The position numbers and the translations under genes are program-made. A stretch of 16,732 nucleotides of DNA. Source: RBG-16-66-20 sp035517595 (GTDB taxonomy: Bacteria; Pseudomonadota; Gammaproteobacteria; Burkholderiales; SG8-39). Position 1 is the stretch's first letter. Each line of letters starts with the position of its first letter. Below the pieces are notes generated by a model. It was given only the letters and a program-made list of their open reading frames with translations, did no database searches and was not told the DNA's origin. The stretch covers positions 1 to 16,732 of the forward strand of contig DATIYN010000149.1 of the NCBI GenBank assembly GCA_035517595.1, read 5' to 3'. Of this stretch, positions 1 through 9,496 are shown piece after piece.

Positions 1-163
1 TCGGCGCCATGTGCTCCTGGCGCACCTCGAGCCTGCTTTCCAGCCCCTCGGGCGCGAGCCTGAGGATGCGCAGCCCCACCAGCCCGGGCAGGTGGCCCGC
101 GCCGCGCGCGTTGAGCAGATCCGGCGTCAACTCGGAACGGAAGGTCGGCGTTTTCGCACTCAT
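1..163 (-). CDS. PaaI-like hotdog-fold thioesterase, N-terminal part (cut by window edge)
   Basis: This is the first 54 codons of a minus-strand gene that runs off the left edge. It starts at ATG (163-161), with a weak AAGG ahead of the start. The translation begins MSAKTPTFRSELTPDLL and continues with a GHLPGLVGLRIL segment and a REEH-like RQEHMAP. Alternating hydrophobic residues and the GLVGL...LAPEGLESRLEV pattern match the N-terminal helix and first strands of PaaI/YbgC-type hotdog acyl-CoA thioesterases, which hydrolyse acyl- or aryl-CoA esters in the cytoplasm. The catalytic Asp/Asn region lies beyond the window, so substrate class cannot be judged. It diverges from the AAA+ ATPase gene across 142 bp. 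Family assignment rests on pattern recognition of about one third of the protein. Confidence 0.6.
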   Translation of the reverse strand, partial: MSAKTPTFRSELTPDLLNARGAGHLPGLVGLRILRLAPEGLESRLEVRQEHMAP

Positions 164-186
164 GGCCTTGCGCAATCTACACGATT

Positions 187-209
187 GGCACTCGGGCGCC
201 CGAGCTGCC
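187..209. repeat. Imperfect palindrome in the divergent thioesterase/AAA+ gap
   Basis: A perfect 14-bp palindrome, CTCGGGCGCCCGAG (191-204), is flanked by GGCA (187-190) and TGCC (206-209) with one unpaired base. It lies 24-46 bp upstream of the thioesterase start and about 100 bp upstream of the AAA+ start. It could be an operator for one or both divergent genes, or a hairpin in a leader transcript. Chance occurrence is possible at this GC content. The rest of the gap is GC-rich up to 230 and then AT-richer before the AAA+ ribosome binding site. Confidence 0.3.
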
Positions 210-231
210 AGCGCCGCGGCGGGCCCGCGAT

Positions 232-261
232 TTGCTACGGCAAAAGCGTCATGCTATTTTT
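232..261 (+). promoter_or_regulatory. Possible sigma70-like promoter of the AAA+ gene
   Basis: TTGCTA (232-237) and TATTTT (256-261) are separated by 18 bp in the only AT-rich stretch of the divergent gap. A start point near 268 would leave a leader of roughly 38 nt before the GTG. Both hexamers match the consensus only partly, so this is a weak prediction. Confidence 0.25.
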
Positions 262-305
262 TTCTCGCGCTTTCGGCCGACAACAAGAACGTTAGGAGGT
301 AGCCC

Positions 306-1295
306 GTGCCCTCAAACGTCGCCCTTCCGGTCCCTTCGCCGACGATCCCGGTCGCCGGATTCAAGGATGTCTACGACACCGCGACGGTCGAGCGCGCGTT
401 GCAGGAGCTGCCCGCCTCGGCCAACGAGGCGCTGCGCGCGCTCTACGAAAAGATGCTGCGCCTGGGCGGACAGCGCTTCGCCGTGAAGCCCTCGGGGCTG
501 CCGCAGATGCAGGCGCTGTTCGAGGATCTGCCCAACTTCGCCGAGGTGCTGGAGCACATCCGCCGACAGCTCGCCTTGTGCGTGGATTCCGAGGACGACA
601 TCGAGCTGCAGCCGATCCTGCTGCTCGGCGATCCGGGCATCGGCAAGACGCATTTCGCGCGCCGCGTGGCGCAACTGCTGGGCACCGGCTACGGCTTCGT
701 GCCGATGAGCTCGCTCACCGCGGGCTGGGTGCTGTCGGGCGCGTCCTCGCAGTGGAAGAACGCGAAGCCCGGCAAGGTATTCGAGACCTTCCTGAACGGC
801 GAATACGCCAACCCGGTGCTGGTGGTGGACGAAATCGACAAGGCGAGCGCCGACGGGCAGTACGACCCGCTCGGCGCGCTCTACGAGCTCCTGGAGATCC
901 AGACCGCCGCGCGCTTCACCGACGAGTTCGCGGAGATCCCGATCGACGCCTCCGGCGCGATCTGGTTCGCGACGGCGAACGACGCGGCGCGCATCCCCGA
1001 GCCGCTGCTCAACCGCATGCACGTCTACGAGATCGGGTCGCCGGACGCCGAGGGCGCGGCGCGCATCGCGCGCTCGATCTACCGGGAGATCCGCGAATCG
1101 CACGACTGGGGCAGGCGCTTCCCGGAGACGCCGTCGGGCAGCGTGGTCGAGAAGCTCGCGCTGCTTACGCCGCGCGAGATGCGCCGCGCGGTGCAGGGCG
1201 CCTTCGGCAACGCCAAGGTCGCCGGCCGCGACGAGCTCGCCCCCGAGGACGTCGACCTGCCGCGCGGCGGCCGCAGGAGCCGGATCGGCTTCTAG
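306..1295 (+). CDS. Stand-alone AAA+ ATPase (Lon/MoxR-like ATPase module)
   Basis: A 329-aa protein starting at GTG 306, chosen because a near-ideal Shine-Dalgarno AGGAGG (294-299) sits 6 nt upstream. Residues 1-95 are mainly helical with no recognisable domain. The AAA+ module follows: Walker A GDPGIGKT (108-115), Walker B VLVVDEID (171-178), sensor-1 Asn in FATAND (N225) and a candidate arginine finger in LLNRM (R237). The central GDPGIGKT...EIDK...PLLNRM pattern recalls the ATPase domain of Lon, but the Ser-Lys protease domain is absent and the protein ends soon after the lid helices (about 280-315). It should couple ATP hydrolysis to remodelling of an unknown protein or nucleic-acid partner in the cytoplasm. 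No obvious partner (VWA protein, protease) is adjacent. A short hairpin follows the stop. Family is secure; role is unknown. Confidence 0.85.
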   Translation: MPSNVALPVPSPTIPVAGFKDVYDTATVERALQELPASANEALRALYEKMLRLGGQRFAVKPSGLPQMQALFEDLPNFAEVLEHIRRQLALCVDSEDDIELQPILLLGDPGIGKTHFARRVAQLLGTGYGFVPMSSLTAGWVLSGASSQWKNAKPGKVFETFLNGEYANPVLVVDEIDKASADGQYDPLGALYELLEIQTAARFTDEFAEIPIDASGAIWFATANDAARIPEPLLNRMHVYEIGSPDAEGAARIARSIYREIRESHDWGRRFPETPSGSVVEKLALLTPREMRRAVQGAFGNAKVAGRDELAPEDVDLPRGGRRSRIGF

Positions 1296-1323
1296 CGCCC
1301 CGGAGGCGCTGCACGACTCGCGG

Positions 1324-1333
<10 letters not shown>
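1294..1333. terminator. Hairpins between convergent AAA+ and alaS genes
   Basis: AGCGCC (1294-1299), a 5-nt loop and GGCGCT (1305-1310) form a perfect 6-bp stem at the stop of the AAA+ gene. A 14-bp palindrome GCGGCT-AA-AGCCGC (1320-1333) covers the alaS stop codon. Neither is followed by a T-run. They could act as weak bidirectional transcription end points or simply protect 3' ends. Confidence 0.35.
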
Positions 1334-3936
<2,603 letters not shown>

Positions 3937-3956
3937 GCAGCCGACATTCTAAGGGA

Positions 3957-5831
3957 TCAGCGCGGCACGCCGAGCGCGCGCGCCCGCGCGCAGGCCTCGG
4001 GCAGGCCCGCGGCGCAGGCGCCCGCGAGCATCCGCTGCGCATCCCCGCGCCTGCCGGTCGCGCCCAGCATCAGGCCGTACTGGTACCTCGCCATGCCGTA
4101 TCCCGGGTCGAGCTCGAGCGCGCGCAGGAACGCGCTCTCGGCAAGCGCCGTCTCGCCGCGCGATGCGCGCACCATGCCGAGGCTGACGAAGCTGTTGGCG
4201 GATCCGGCGTCCACCTGCACGGCCTTCAGGCAATCGTTGAGCGCCTCGCCGCTGCGACCGAGCCCTCCGAGCAACCGGCAGCGCAGCGCGTAGACCGAGC
4301 CGTGGCGCGCGTCGTCGACGCCGAGCGAGATCGCGCGGTCGAAATCCTCGAGCGCCTTGCCGCTCTCGTCCGTGCGCAGGTAGAGCGAGCCTCTTGCGAT
4401 CCAGGACGCCGGATCGCCCGGATCCAGCCCGAGTGCCGCGTCGAAATCGCGCTTCGCCTCGCTGAATCGCTCCGTCCTGAAGTACGCGACGCCCCGGTTG
4501 CGCAGCGCTCGCGCCGCGAACGGCGGAGGCGGCTCGGGGAGCTTGCGCACGGCGTCGTCCCAGAGGCCGATCTCGGTGCCGAAGCTCGCGAGCCGCTCCT
4601 GCTGCGGCAGGAGCAGCGCGAAGCAGATGGCCGCCAAGCACGCCGCGCGCGGCCGCGCGGGCAGGCGCCCGGCGACGGCCGGAACCGCGGCCGGCAGGAG
4701 GAACATCCAGAGGTAGCTGCGATACAGCACGAAGGGCTCCTGCACCCGGACCGTGACGAACTCGGTCAGCGAGAGCAGCCAGGGCGCGAGCATCGCCAGG
4801 CCCGCGAGGCCCGCGCCGCCTCGCCGGAAAAGCAGAGCCGATCCGAGCGCGGGCCAGGCGAGCCAGGCCGCGAAACCCGCCGTGTGCGGCCAGCTCAGGA
4901 GTTGCGACGGAAACGCCGGGCGCAGGTCGATCGACATCCAGCCGGGCCAGGGCAGCAGCCAGGTGGCGAAATAGCGGAAGAACAGCCAGGCCTGGTTGAG
5001 CACGCTCAGCGGCCATAGCCCCTGGCCGCCTGCTGCGGGCGGAGCGCCGGCGGTGATTCCGCGCACCGCGACGTCGGCGAGCGGCTCGTAGGGCTGGCCG
5101 AGCACGCCCTTCGCGCGCAGCGTGATCGATACGGCAATGATGCCGTAGAGCGCGAAAGGCAGCGCGAGCTCCCGTGCGAGCGCCGGCAGCCCGGGCCACG
5201 CGGGCCGGCGCAGCATCAGCGCGAGTGCGCCGGCCACCGCGGGCAGCATCACCGCGTGCTCCTTGCAGAAGACGGCGGCGAGATAGAGCGCGGCGGCGCC
5301 GAGGAACCAGGCCCGGCCGCCGCGCAGCATGCCCTCGAGGAACAGCCGGAGCGATAGCAGGCTCAGCAGCGTCGCCAGCACGATGCTGCGCTGGATCAGG
5401 TACGCCACGCCGTAGACGGCAACCGGGTGCGCGACGAAGAACGCCGCGCCGAACAGCGCGTACCAGACGGGCCAGGCCGGGCCGCCCGAAAGCGCCTCGG
5501 CGAACAGACGGCGCAGGAACAGGAACAGCGTCGCTGCGACCGCCGCGTGCAGCAGGACGTTGGCGGCGCGCTGCCAGAGCCAGTCCGCGCCGAATGCCGC
5601 GTAGATCCAGCCGAAGCTCGCGTGCGAGAGCCAGCGCAGGTCGAACATGCCGCCGCCGCCCGCGAAACGACGCAGCAGCGCGTTGCTCAGGCCGATGTCG
5701 TCGAAAACGAGCGGATCGCGCAGCGATCCCCAATAGAGCAGCAGCGACGTGGCGACCAGCGCGGCGATCGCCCAGGAAACCCGCGGAACGCGAGGCAGGG
5801 GGACGGTCGGCGGAACCTTGCGCTTGGCCAT
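3957..5831 (-). CDS. TMTC-like GT-C membrane protein with C-terminal TPRs (putative glycosyltransferase)
   Basis: A 624-aa protein. A basic N-terminus leads into a membrane segment (about 19-35), then a first periplasmic loop with FDD (43-45), the place and form of the acidic metal/phosphate-binding pair in GT-C glycosyltransferases. About ten further hydrophobic segments run to near residue 410. Diagnostic features shared with TMTC-type O-mannosyltransferases and their bacterial relatives are AHPVAVYGVAYLIQRS (134-149), CKEHAV (189-194) and YRSYLWM (370-376). From about 440 on there are four to five tetratricopeptide repeats ending in a short ACAAG/ACARA tail, probably periplasmic. This suggests lipid-linked sugar transfer to a protein recognised by the TPRs, but no activity or acceptor can be read from sequence; a pilus or secretion role is also possible. 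The ATG (5831-5829) has only a weak purine stretch upstream. alaS follows after 20 bp. Confidence 0.7.
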   Translation of the reverse strand: MAKRKVPPTVPLPRVPRVSWAIAALVATSLLLYWGSLRDPLVFDDIGLSNALLRRFAGGGGMFDLRWLSHASFGWIYAAFGADWLWQRAANVLLHAAVAATLFLFLRRLFAEALSGGPAWPVWYALFGAAFFVAHPVAVYGVAYLIQRSIVLATLLSLLSLRLFLEGMLRGGRAWFLGAAALYLAAVFCKEHAVMLPAVAGALALMLRRPAWPGLPALARELALPFALYGIIAVSITLRAKGVLGQPYEPLADVAVRGITAGAPPAAGGQGLWPLSVLNQAWLFFRYFATWLLPWPGWMSIDLRPAFPSQLLSWPHTAGFAAWLAWPALGSALLFRRGGAGLAGLAMLAPWLLSLTEFVTVRVQEPFVLYRSYLWMFLLPAAVPAVAGRLPARPRAACLAAICFALLLPQQERLASFGTEIGLWDDAVRKLPEPPPPFAARALRNRGVAYFRTERFSEAKRDFDAALGLDPGDPASWIARGSLYLRTDESGKALEDFDRAISLGVDDARHGSVYALRCRLLGGLGRSGEALNDCLKAVQVDAGSANSFVSLGMVRASRGETALAESAFLRALELDPGYGMARYQYGLMLGATGRRGDAQRMLAGACAAGLPEACARARALGVPR

Positions 5832-5864
5832 GGAATCTCGTTGCCGCGCAAGTATCGCATCCGC

Positions 5865-5906
5865 GGCGCGCAGCTCCGGGACGGCGTCGTCCCGGAACTG
5901 CGCGCC
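5865..5906 (-). repeat. Large imperfect inverted repeat between two minus-strand genes
   Basis: On the minus strand the outer arms GCGCGCAG/CTGCGCGC and inner arms CCGGGACG/CGTCCCGG are separated by a 2-nt mismatch on each side and enclose a 4-nt loop. An extra G-C pair closes the base. The hairpin begins 4 nt after the stop of the 112-aa gene and ends 34 nt before the TPR membrane-protein start. There is no T-run on either side, so it is not a classical intrinsic terminator. It may be an mRNA 3'-end stabiliser, a Rho-associated end point, or a REP-like dispersed palindrome. Confidence 0.5.
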
Positions 5907-5910
5907 CGGC

Positions 5911-6249
5911 CTAGGCCGCGAGCCGCCCGTACTTCACGAGCCGCGCGCGCACGCCGGTCTGCGTGCGCTGGTGCGCGGCCGCGAGCTCGGGCAGCCCGCG
6001 ACCGGCGTCGAAGCCCGCGAGCAAACGCCGGTCTTCGTCCTCGGTCCAGGGCTCGCCGGTCTTCGCGGGCAGCTCGCGCTTGCGGCGCTCGAAGCGCTCG
6101 GCCTTCTCCAGCGCCTCGGCTGCCGCGTACAGCGCGCGCACGGTCTGCGCGCGCTGGTAGGCGCTGTCGGCCGGGAACACTTCGCCGGTCTCCGGATCCA
6201 CGCCGTTGGCGAGCGAGCGCACCACGCCCAATGCTTGTGCCTGATCCAT
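5911..6249 (-). CDS. Small conserved protein with SANT/Myb-like C-terminus, downstream of recX
   Basis: A 112-aa basic protein. The ATG at 6249-6247 was preferred to one 16 codons upstream because AAGGAGG lies directly ahead of it. Residues 1-60 contain the pattern LANGVDPETGEVFPADSA (13-30), followed by a helix RAQTVRALYAAAEALEKAERF. Residues 66-108 form the second module: EPWTEDEDRRL (W68, acidic run 70-73), then GFDAGRGLPELAAAHQRTQTGVRARL, which has the W-x-x-E/D-E-D...RT..-a-v-..RL spacing of SANT/Myb-like helix-turn-helix domains found in small bacterial proteins and helicase tails. DNA binding is therefore likely but unproven. It sits 44 bp behind recX on the same strand with no obvious terminator, so it probably travels with the SOS-controlled recA transcript. 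No specific function is known to me. Confidence 0.75.
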   Translation of the reverse strand: MDQAQALGVVRSLANGVDPETGEVFPADSAYQRAQTVRALYAAAEALEKAERFERRKRELPAKTGEPWTEDEDRRLLAGFDAGRGLPELAAAHQRTQTGVRARLVKYGRLAA

Positions 6250-6293
6250 TCTCTCCACCTCCTTTCCGCCGCTTGCGGCAGAAGGAGCAACGA

Positions 6294-6735
6294 TCAAGCA
6301 GCGTCGCGCGCTGACAGCAGCGTGAAAATTACCTCGGAAGAAAAGCCGCGCGACTGAAGAAAGCGCATGCGCTTCGCCGTCTCCTCTCGAGTCGCCGCGG
6401 GCGCGCGGTATTTGCGCTCCAGAATTTCTCGGGCTTTTTGCAGTTCGTCCTGCGGCGAGGCGAAGCGCGCCACCAGGTCCTCGGACACGCCCTTTGCCTT
6501 GAGGTCCTGGCGGATCTTCGCCGCGCCGTACTTGCGCGAGAGCCAGCGCGCACGCTCCTCGGCGTAGCGCGCTTCCGAGAGTTGGTTCTTCTCCTGCAGG
6601 AGCCCGAGCAATTTGCCCAGGGCTTCAGGAGAAGCCGCATGAGGAGAAAGTTTCCTCTCCAGTTCCTGCCGGGAGTGCTCGCGGCGCGCGAGCAGCCGTA
6701 ACGCCCGCGCCCGGAGCTCCGCCTCGGTATCGCTC

Positions 6736-6743
<8 letters not shown>
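6294..6743 (-). CDS. recX: Regulatory protein RecX
   Basis: A 149-aa, highly charged, all-helical protein of normal RecX length. RecX binds RecA filaments and inhibits their extension and the coprotease and strand-exchange activities. Recognisable features are RALRLLARREHSRQELERKL near the N-terminus, LQEKNQLSEARYAEERARWL and KYGAAKIRQDLKAKGVSEDL in the middle, and a C-terminal RMRFLQSRGFSSEVIF repeat, corresponding to the three tandem three-helix repeats of the family. The start is GTG (6743-6741), which overlaps the last 8 bases of recA, so translation is probably coupled to recA and kept at a low level. The identification is firm from both sequence and position. Confidence 0.95.
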
Positions 6744-7797
<1,054 letters not shown>

Positions 7798-7854
7798 TTG
7801 TGTACCTCTTTTCAGGTTGGCATCTGCGGCAGCTCGCGCTGGGCCAACACCGGA

Positions 7855-7874
7855 TACTGTATAAACGTCCAGGT
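7855..7874 (-). promoter_or_regulatory. LexA box (SOS operator) of recA
   Basis: CTGT (7857-7860), an 8-bp spacer and CCAG (7869-7872) match the proteobacterial LexA consensus CTGT-N8-ACAG with one mismatch; the left half TACTGTATA is the perfect E. coli-type half site. It lies immediately downstream of the recA -10 element and covers the expected start point, a position where bound LexA would block transcription. It is also 60-80 bp upstream of the divergent oxidoreductase gene, which might be affected. Confidence 0.85.
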
Positions 7875-7903
7875 ATTGTGGGTCGTTGACCGGCGGCTGT
7901 CAA
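7875..7903 (-). promoter_or_regulatory. sigma70 promoter of recA
   Basis: Read on the minus strand, a perfect -35 TTGACA (7903-7898) is followed by a 17-bp spacer and a -10 CACAAT (7880-7875, 4 of 6 matches). The start point would fall near 7868, inside the LexA box, leaving a leader of about 70 nt before the recA ATG. Confidence 0.75.
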
Positions 7904-7933
7904 ATCCCGACAAAATCCTTAGGAGACAAGAAG

Positions 7934-8806
7934 ATGGCGAAAGTAGCGTTTCTCGGCCTCGGCGTCATGGGCTACCCGATGGCCGGCCACCTGCTGAAGA
8001 AGGGCGGTCACGACGTGAGCGTCTATAACCGCTCGCCGGCCAAGGCCGCGCAGTGGGTCAAGGAGTACGGCGGCAAGTCCGCGCCCACGCCGAAGGAGGC
8101 CGCGAACGGCTGCGACTTCGTCATGATGTGCGTCGGCAACGACGACGACGTGCGCTCGGTGGCGTACGGCGACGGCGGCGCGCTCGCCGGCCTGAAGAAG
8201 GGCGCTACGCTCGTCGATCACACGACCGCCTCCGCGGTGCTCGCCAGGGAACTTCATGCCGAAGCCAAGAAACGCGGTTGCGGATTCGTCGATGCGCCCG
8301 TCTCCGGAGGCCAGGCGGGCGCGGTGAACGGCCAGCTCGGCATCATGTGCGGCGCCGAGCAGGCCGACTACGACAAGGCGCTGCCCGTGCTGGGCGCCTA
8401 CGCCAAGATGTGCGCGCTCATCGGCGCGCCGGGCGCGGGCCAGCTCACCAAGATGGTCAACCAGGTCGCGATCGTGGGCCTTCTGCAAGGCCTGTCGGAG
8501 GCGCTCAACTTCGGCAAGCGCGCGGGCCTCGACATGGAGAAGGTGATCTCGGTGATCTCCAAGGGCGCCGCGCAATCCTGGCAGATGGACAACCGCTGGA
8601 AGACCATGGTCGAGGGCAAGTTCGAGGGCTTCGGCTTCGCCTCGGACTGGATGCGCAAGGACCTCAACATCGCGCTCGCAGAGGCGAAGAAGAACGGCGC
8701 CCACATGCCCGGCACCGCGGTGATCGAGCAGTACTACGGCCGCATCGCCGCTTCCGGCCACGGCCGCTGGGACAACACTGCGCTCATGGACCTGCTGAAG
8801 GTCTAG
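7934..8806 (+). CDS. NAD(P)-dependent oxidoreductase, 3-hydroxyisobutyrate dehydrogenase family
   Basis: A 290-aa beta-hydroxyacid dehydrogenase. The ATG at 7934 was chosen over an in-frame one 48 bp upstream because AGGAGA (7921-7926) precedes it and the Rossmann fold starts at once: VAFLGLGVMGYPMAGHL (4-20). The substrate-binding signature DAPVSGG (120-126) and the catalytic Lys in GQLTKMVNQ (K173) are both present, followed by the all-helical C-terminal domain. Family members oxidise 3-hydroxyisobutyrate or reduce tartronate semialdehyde or related semialdehydes; sequence alone does not decide which. The gene converges with the MarR gene, sharing a CTAG at the stops, and lies beside a Liv-type importer. 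A link to valine or another branched-chain or aromatic catabolite is possible but inferred only from position. Confidence 0.9.
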   Translation: MAKVAFLGLGVMGYPMAGHLLKKGGHDVSVYNRSPAKAAQWVKEYGGKSAPTPKEAANGCDFVMMCVGNDDDVRSVAYGDGGALAGLKKGATLVDHTTASAVLARELHAEAKKRGCGFVDAPVSGGQAGAVNGQLGIMCGAEQADYDKALPVLGAYAKMCALIGAPGAGQLTKMVNQVAIVGLLQGLSEALNFGKRAGLDMEKVISVISKGAAQSWQMDNRWKTMVEGKFEGFGFASDWMRKDLNIALAEAKKNGAHMPGTAVIEQYYGRIAASGHGRWDNTALMDLLKV

Positions 8807-9246
8807 CGCCCGCCGCGCCAGGCGCCGGTCAGCTCGCCGAGGATGCGGTAGATGTCGGGTCCGATGCGCCGCAGCTTCTGCCGGTGCACGGTGACCAGGC
8901 GCGCGAGCACGCGCTCACCCGCCGCGGAAAGCCTCAGGCGCACCTTGCGCCGGTCGTCCGGGACGTGCGCGCGCAGCAGCAGCCCCTGCGCGACCAGTCG
9001 GTCGACGAGGCCGACCGCGCTGTTGTGCCGGATGAGCAGCTCGCGCGCGAGGTCGTTGATCGTCACGGGCGCGCGCTCGGCGCTGCAGCGCACGATGAGC
9101 ATCGCCTGATACTGCTGGCCCGTGAGGCCCAGCCGCGCGGTCTCCGACTCGCTGAAGTGCAGGAATCGGCGCAGCGCGTAACGGAACGACGCCAGGCGCA
9201 CGTAGTCCGCACTACTGAGCGGCGCCCTGCGCGCCGGACTCGGCAT
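8803..9246 (-). CDS. MarR-family transcriptional regulator
   Basis: A 147-aa winged-helix regulator. Several in-frame starts exist up to 9315; ATG 9246-9244 was chosen because GGGAGGGG lies just ahead of it and the resulting length is typical of MarR. Helix 1 (about 11-38) and the C-terminal helix form the dimer interface. The helix-turn-helix spans about 61-90 (VTINDLARELLIRHNSAVGL, 61-80), and the wing carries PDDRRKVRLRLSAAGERVL (96-114), the classic MarR signature with DDRR at 97-100. Such proteins usually repress neighbouring genes until an often phenolic or CoA-thioester ligand binds. It diverges from the ABC importer operon across 250 bp, so that operon and its own gene are the expected targets. 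The stop overlaps that of the convergent oxidoreductase by 4 bp. Confidence 0.93.
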   Translation of the reverse strand: MPSPARRAPLSSADYVRLASFRYALRRFLHFSESETARLGLTGQQYQAMLIVRCSAERAPVTINDLARELLIRHNSAVGLVDRLVAQGLLLRAHVPDDRRKVRLRLSAAGERVLARLVTVHRQKLRRIGPDIYRILGELTGAWRGGR

Positions 9247-9340
9247 TCGACCCCTCCCGTCGGGCATCCGTTTGATCTTCCTAGGCATTTCTACCACAGG
9301 GCGCCTTGCAGCCACATTCTCCAGCGCGCGACCGCATTCC

Positions 9341-9384
9341 CCTATATATATATCGTTGTAGGATATTTATTCCGGTTTGTAAGG
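9341..9384. promoter_or_regulatory. AT-rich operator/promoter candidate between MarR and the ABC importer
   Basis: Within a GC-rich background, 9342-9370 is unusually AT-rich: a TA alternation (9343-9353) followed by an inverted repeat ATATC (9350-9354), 7 bp, GATAT (9362-9366). The 17-bp length and spacing are what a MarR dimer would occupy. A weak plus-strand promoter, TTGTAG (9356-9361), 16 bp and TGTAAG (9378-9383), overlaps it. The rest of the 250-bp gap contains no gene that I can support. Assignment as MarR operator is inference. Confidence 0.45.
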
Positions 9385-9440
9385 CCGGCGTAAGCCGCGC
9401 TTCACAGACTTTCCGCCGGTCCCGTAGGGGGACGGCTTCG

Positions 9441-9470
9441 CGGGTCGCGCAGCGCGTTCGCTGCGGCCCG
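9441..9470 (+). other. Stem-loop in the leader of the binding-protein mRNA
   Basis: CGCAGCG (9448-9454), loop CGTT, and CGCTGCG (9459-9465) form a perfect 7-bp stem. It is extended by CGGG/CCCG (9441-9444 with 9467-9470) across a small asymmetric bulge. It ends about 12 nt before the purine-rich ribosome binding site (GAGAGGAGAGAG) of the next gene. It may stabilise the mRNA or affect translation; no known riboswitch class is recognised. Confidence 0.4.
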
Positions 9471-9496
9471 CCAATCAACGAGAGAGGAGAGAGACT

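Noticed and set aside
4549..5893. A 13-bp identical stretch (ACGGCGTCGTCCC) at about 4549 and 5881
   Set aside because: One copy is within coding sequence for an Asp-Asp-Ala segment and the other in a hairpin; with this GC content and no flanking similarity it is probably chance.
9247..9315. Longer MarR N-terminus using starts at 9315, 9288 or 9267
   Set aside because: These starts lack as good a ribosome binding site as ATG 9246 and add a basic tail not typical of MarR proteins; they cannot be fully excluded.
9343..9353. TA alternation as a microsatellite or phase-variation tract
   Set aside because: Only about five TA units in a promoter gap; too short to argue for slippage-based switching.
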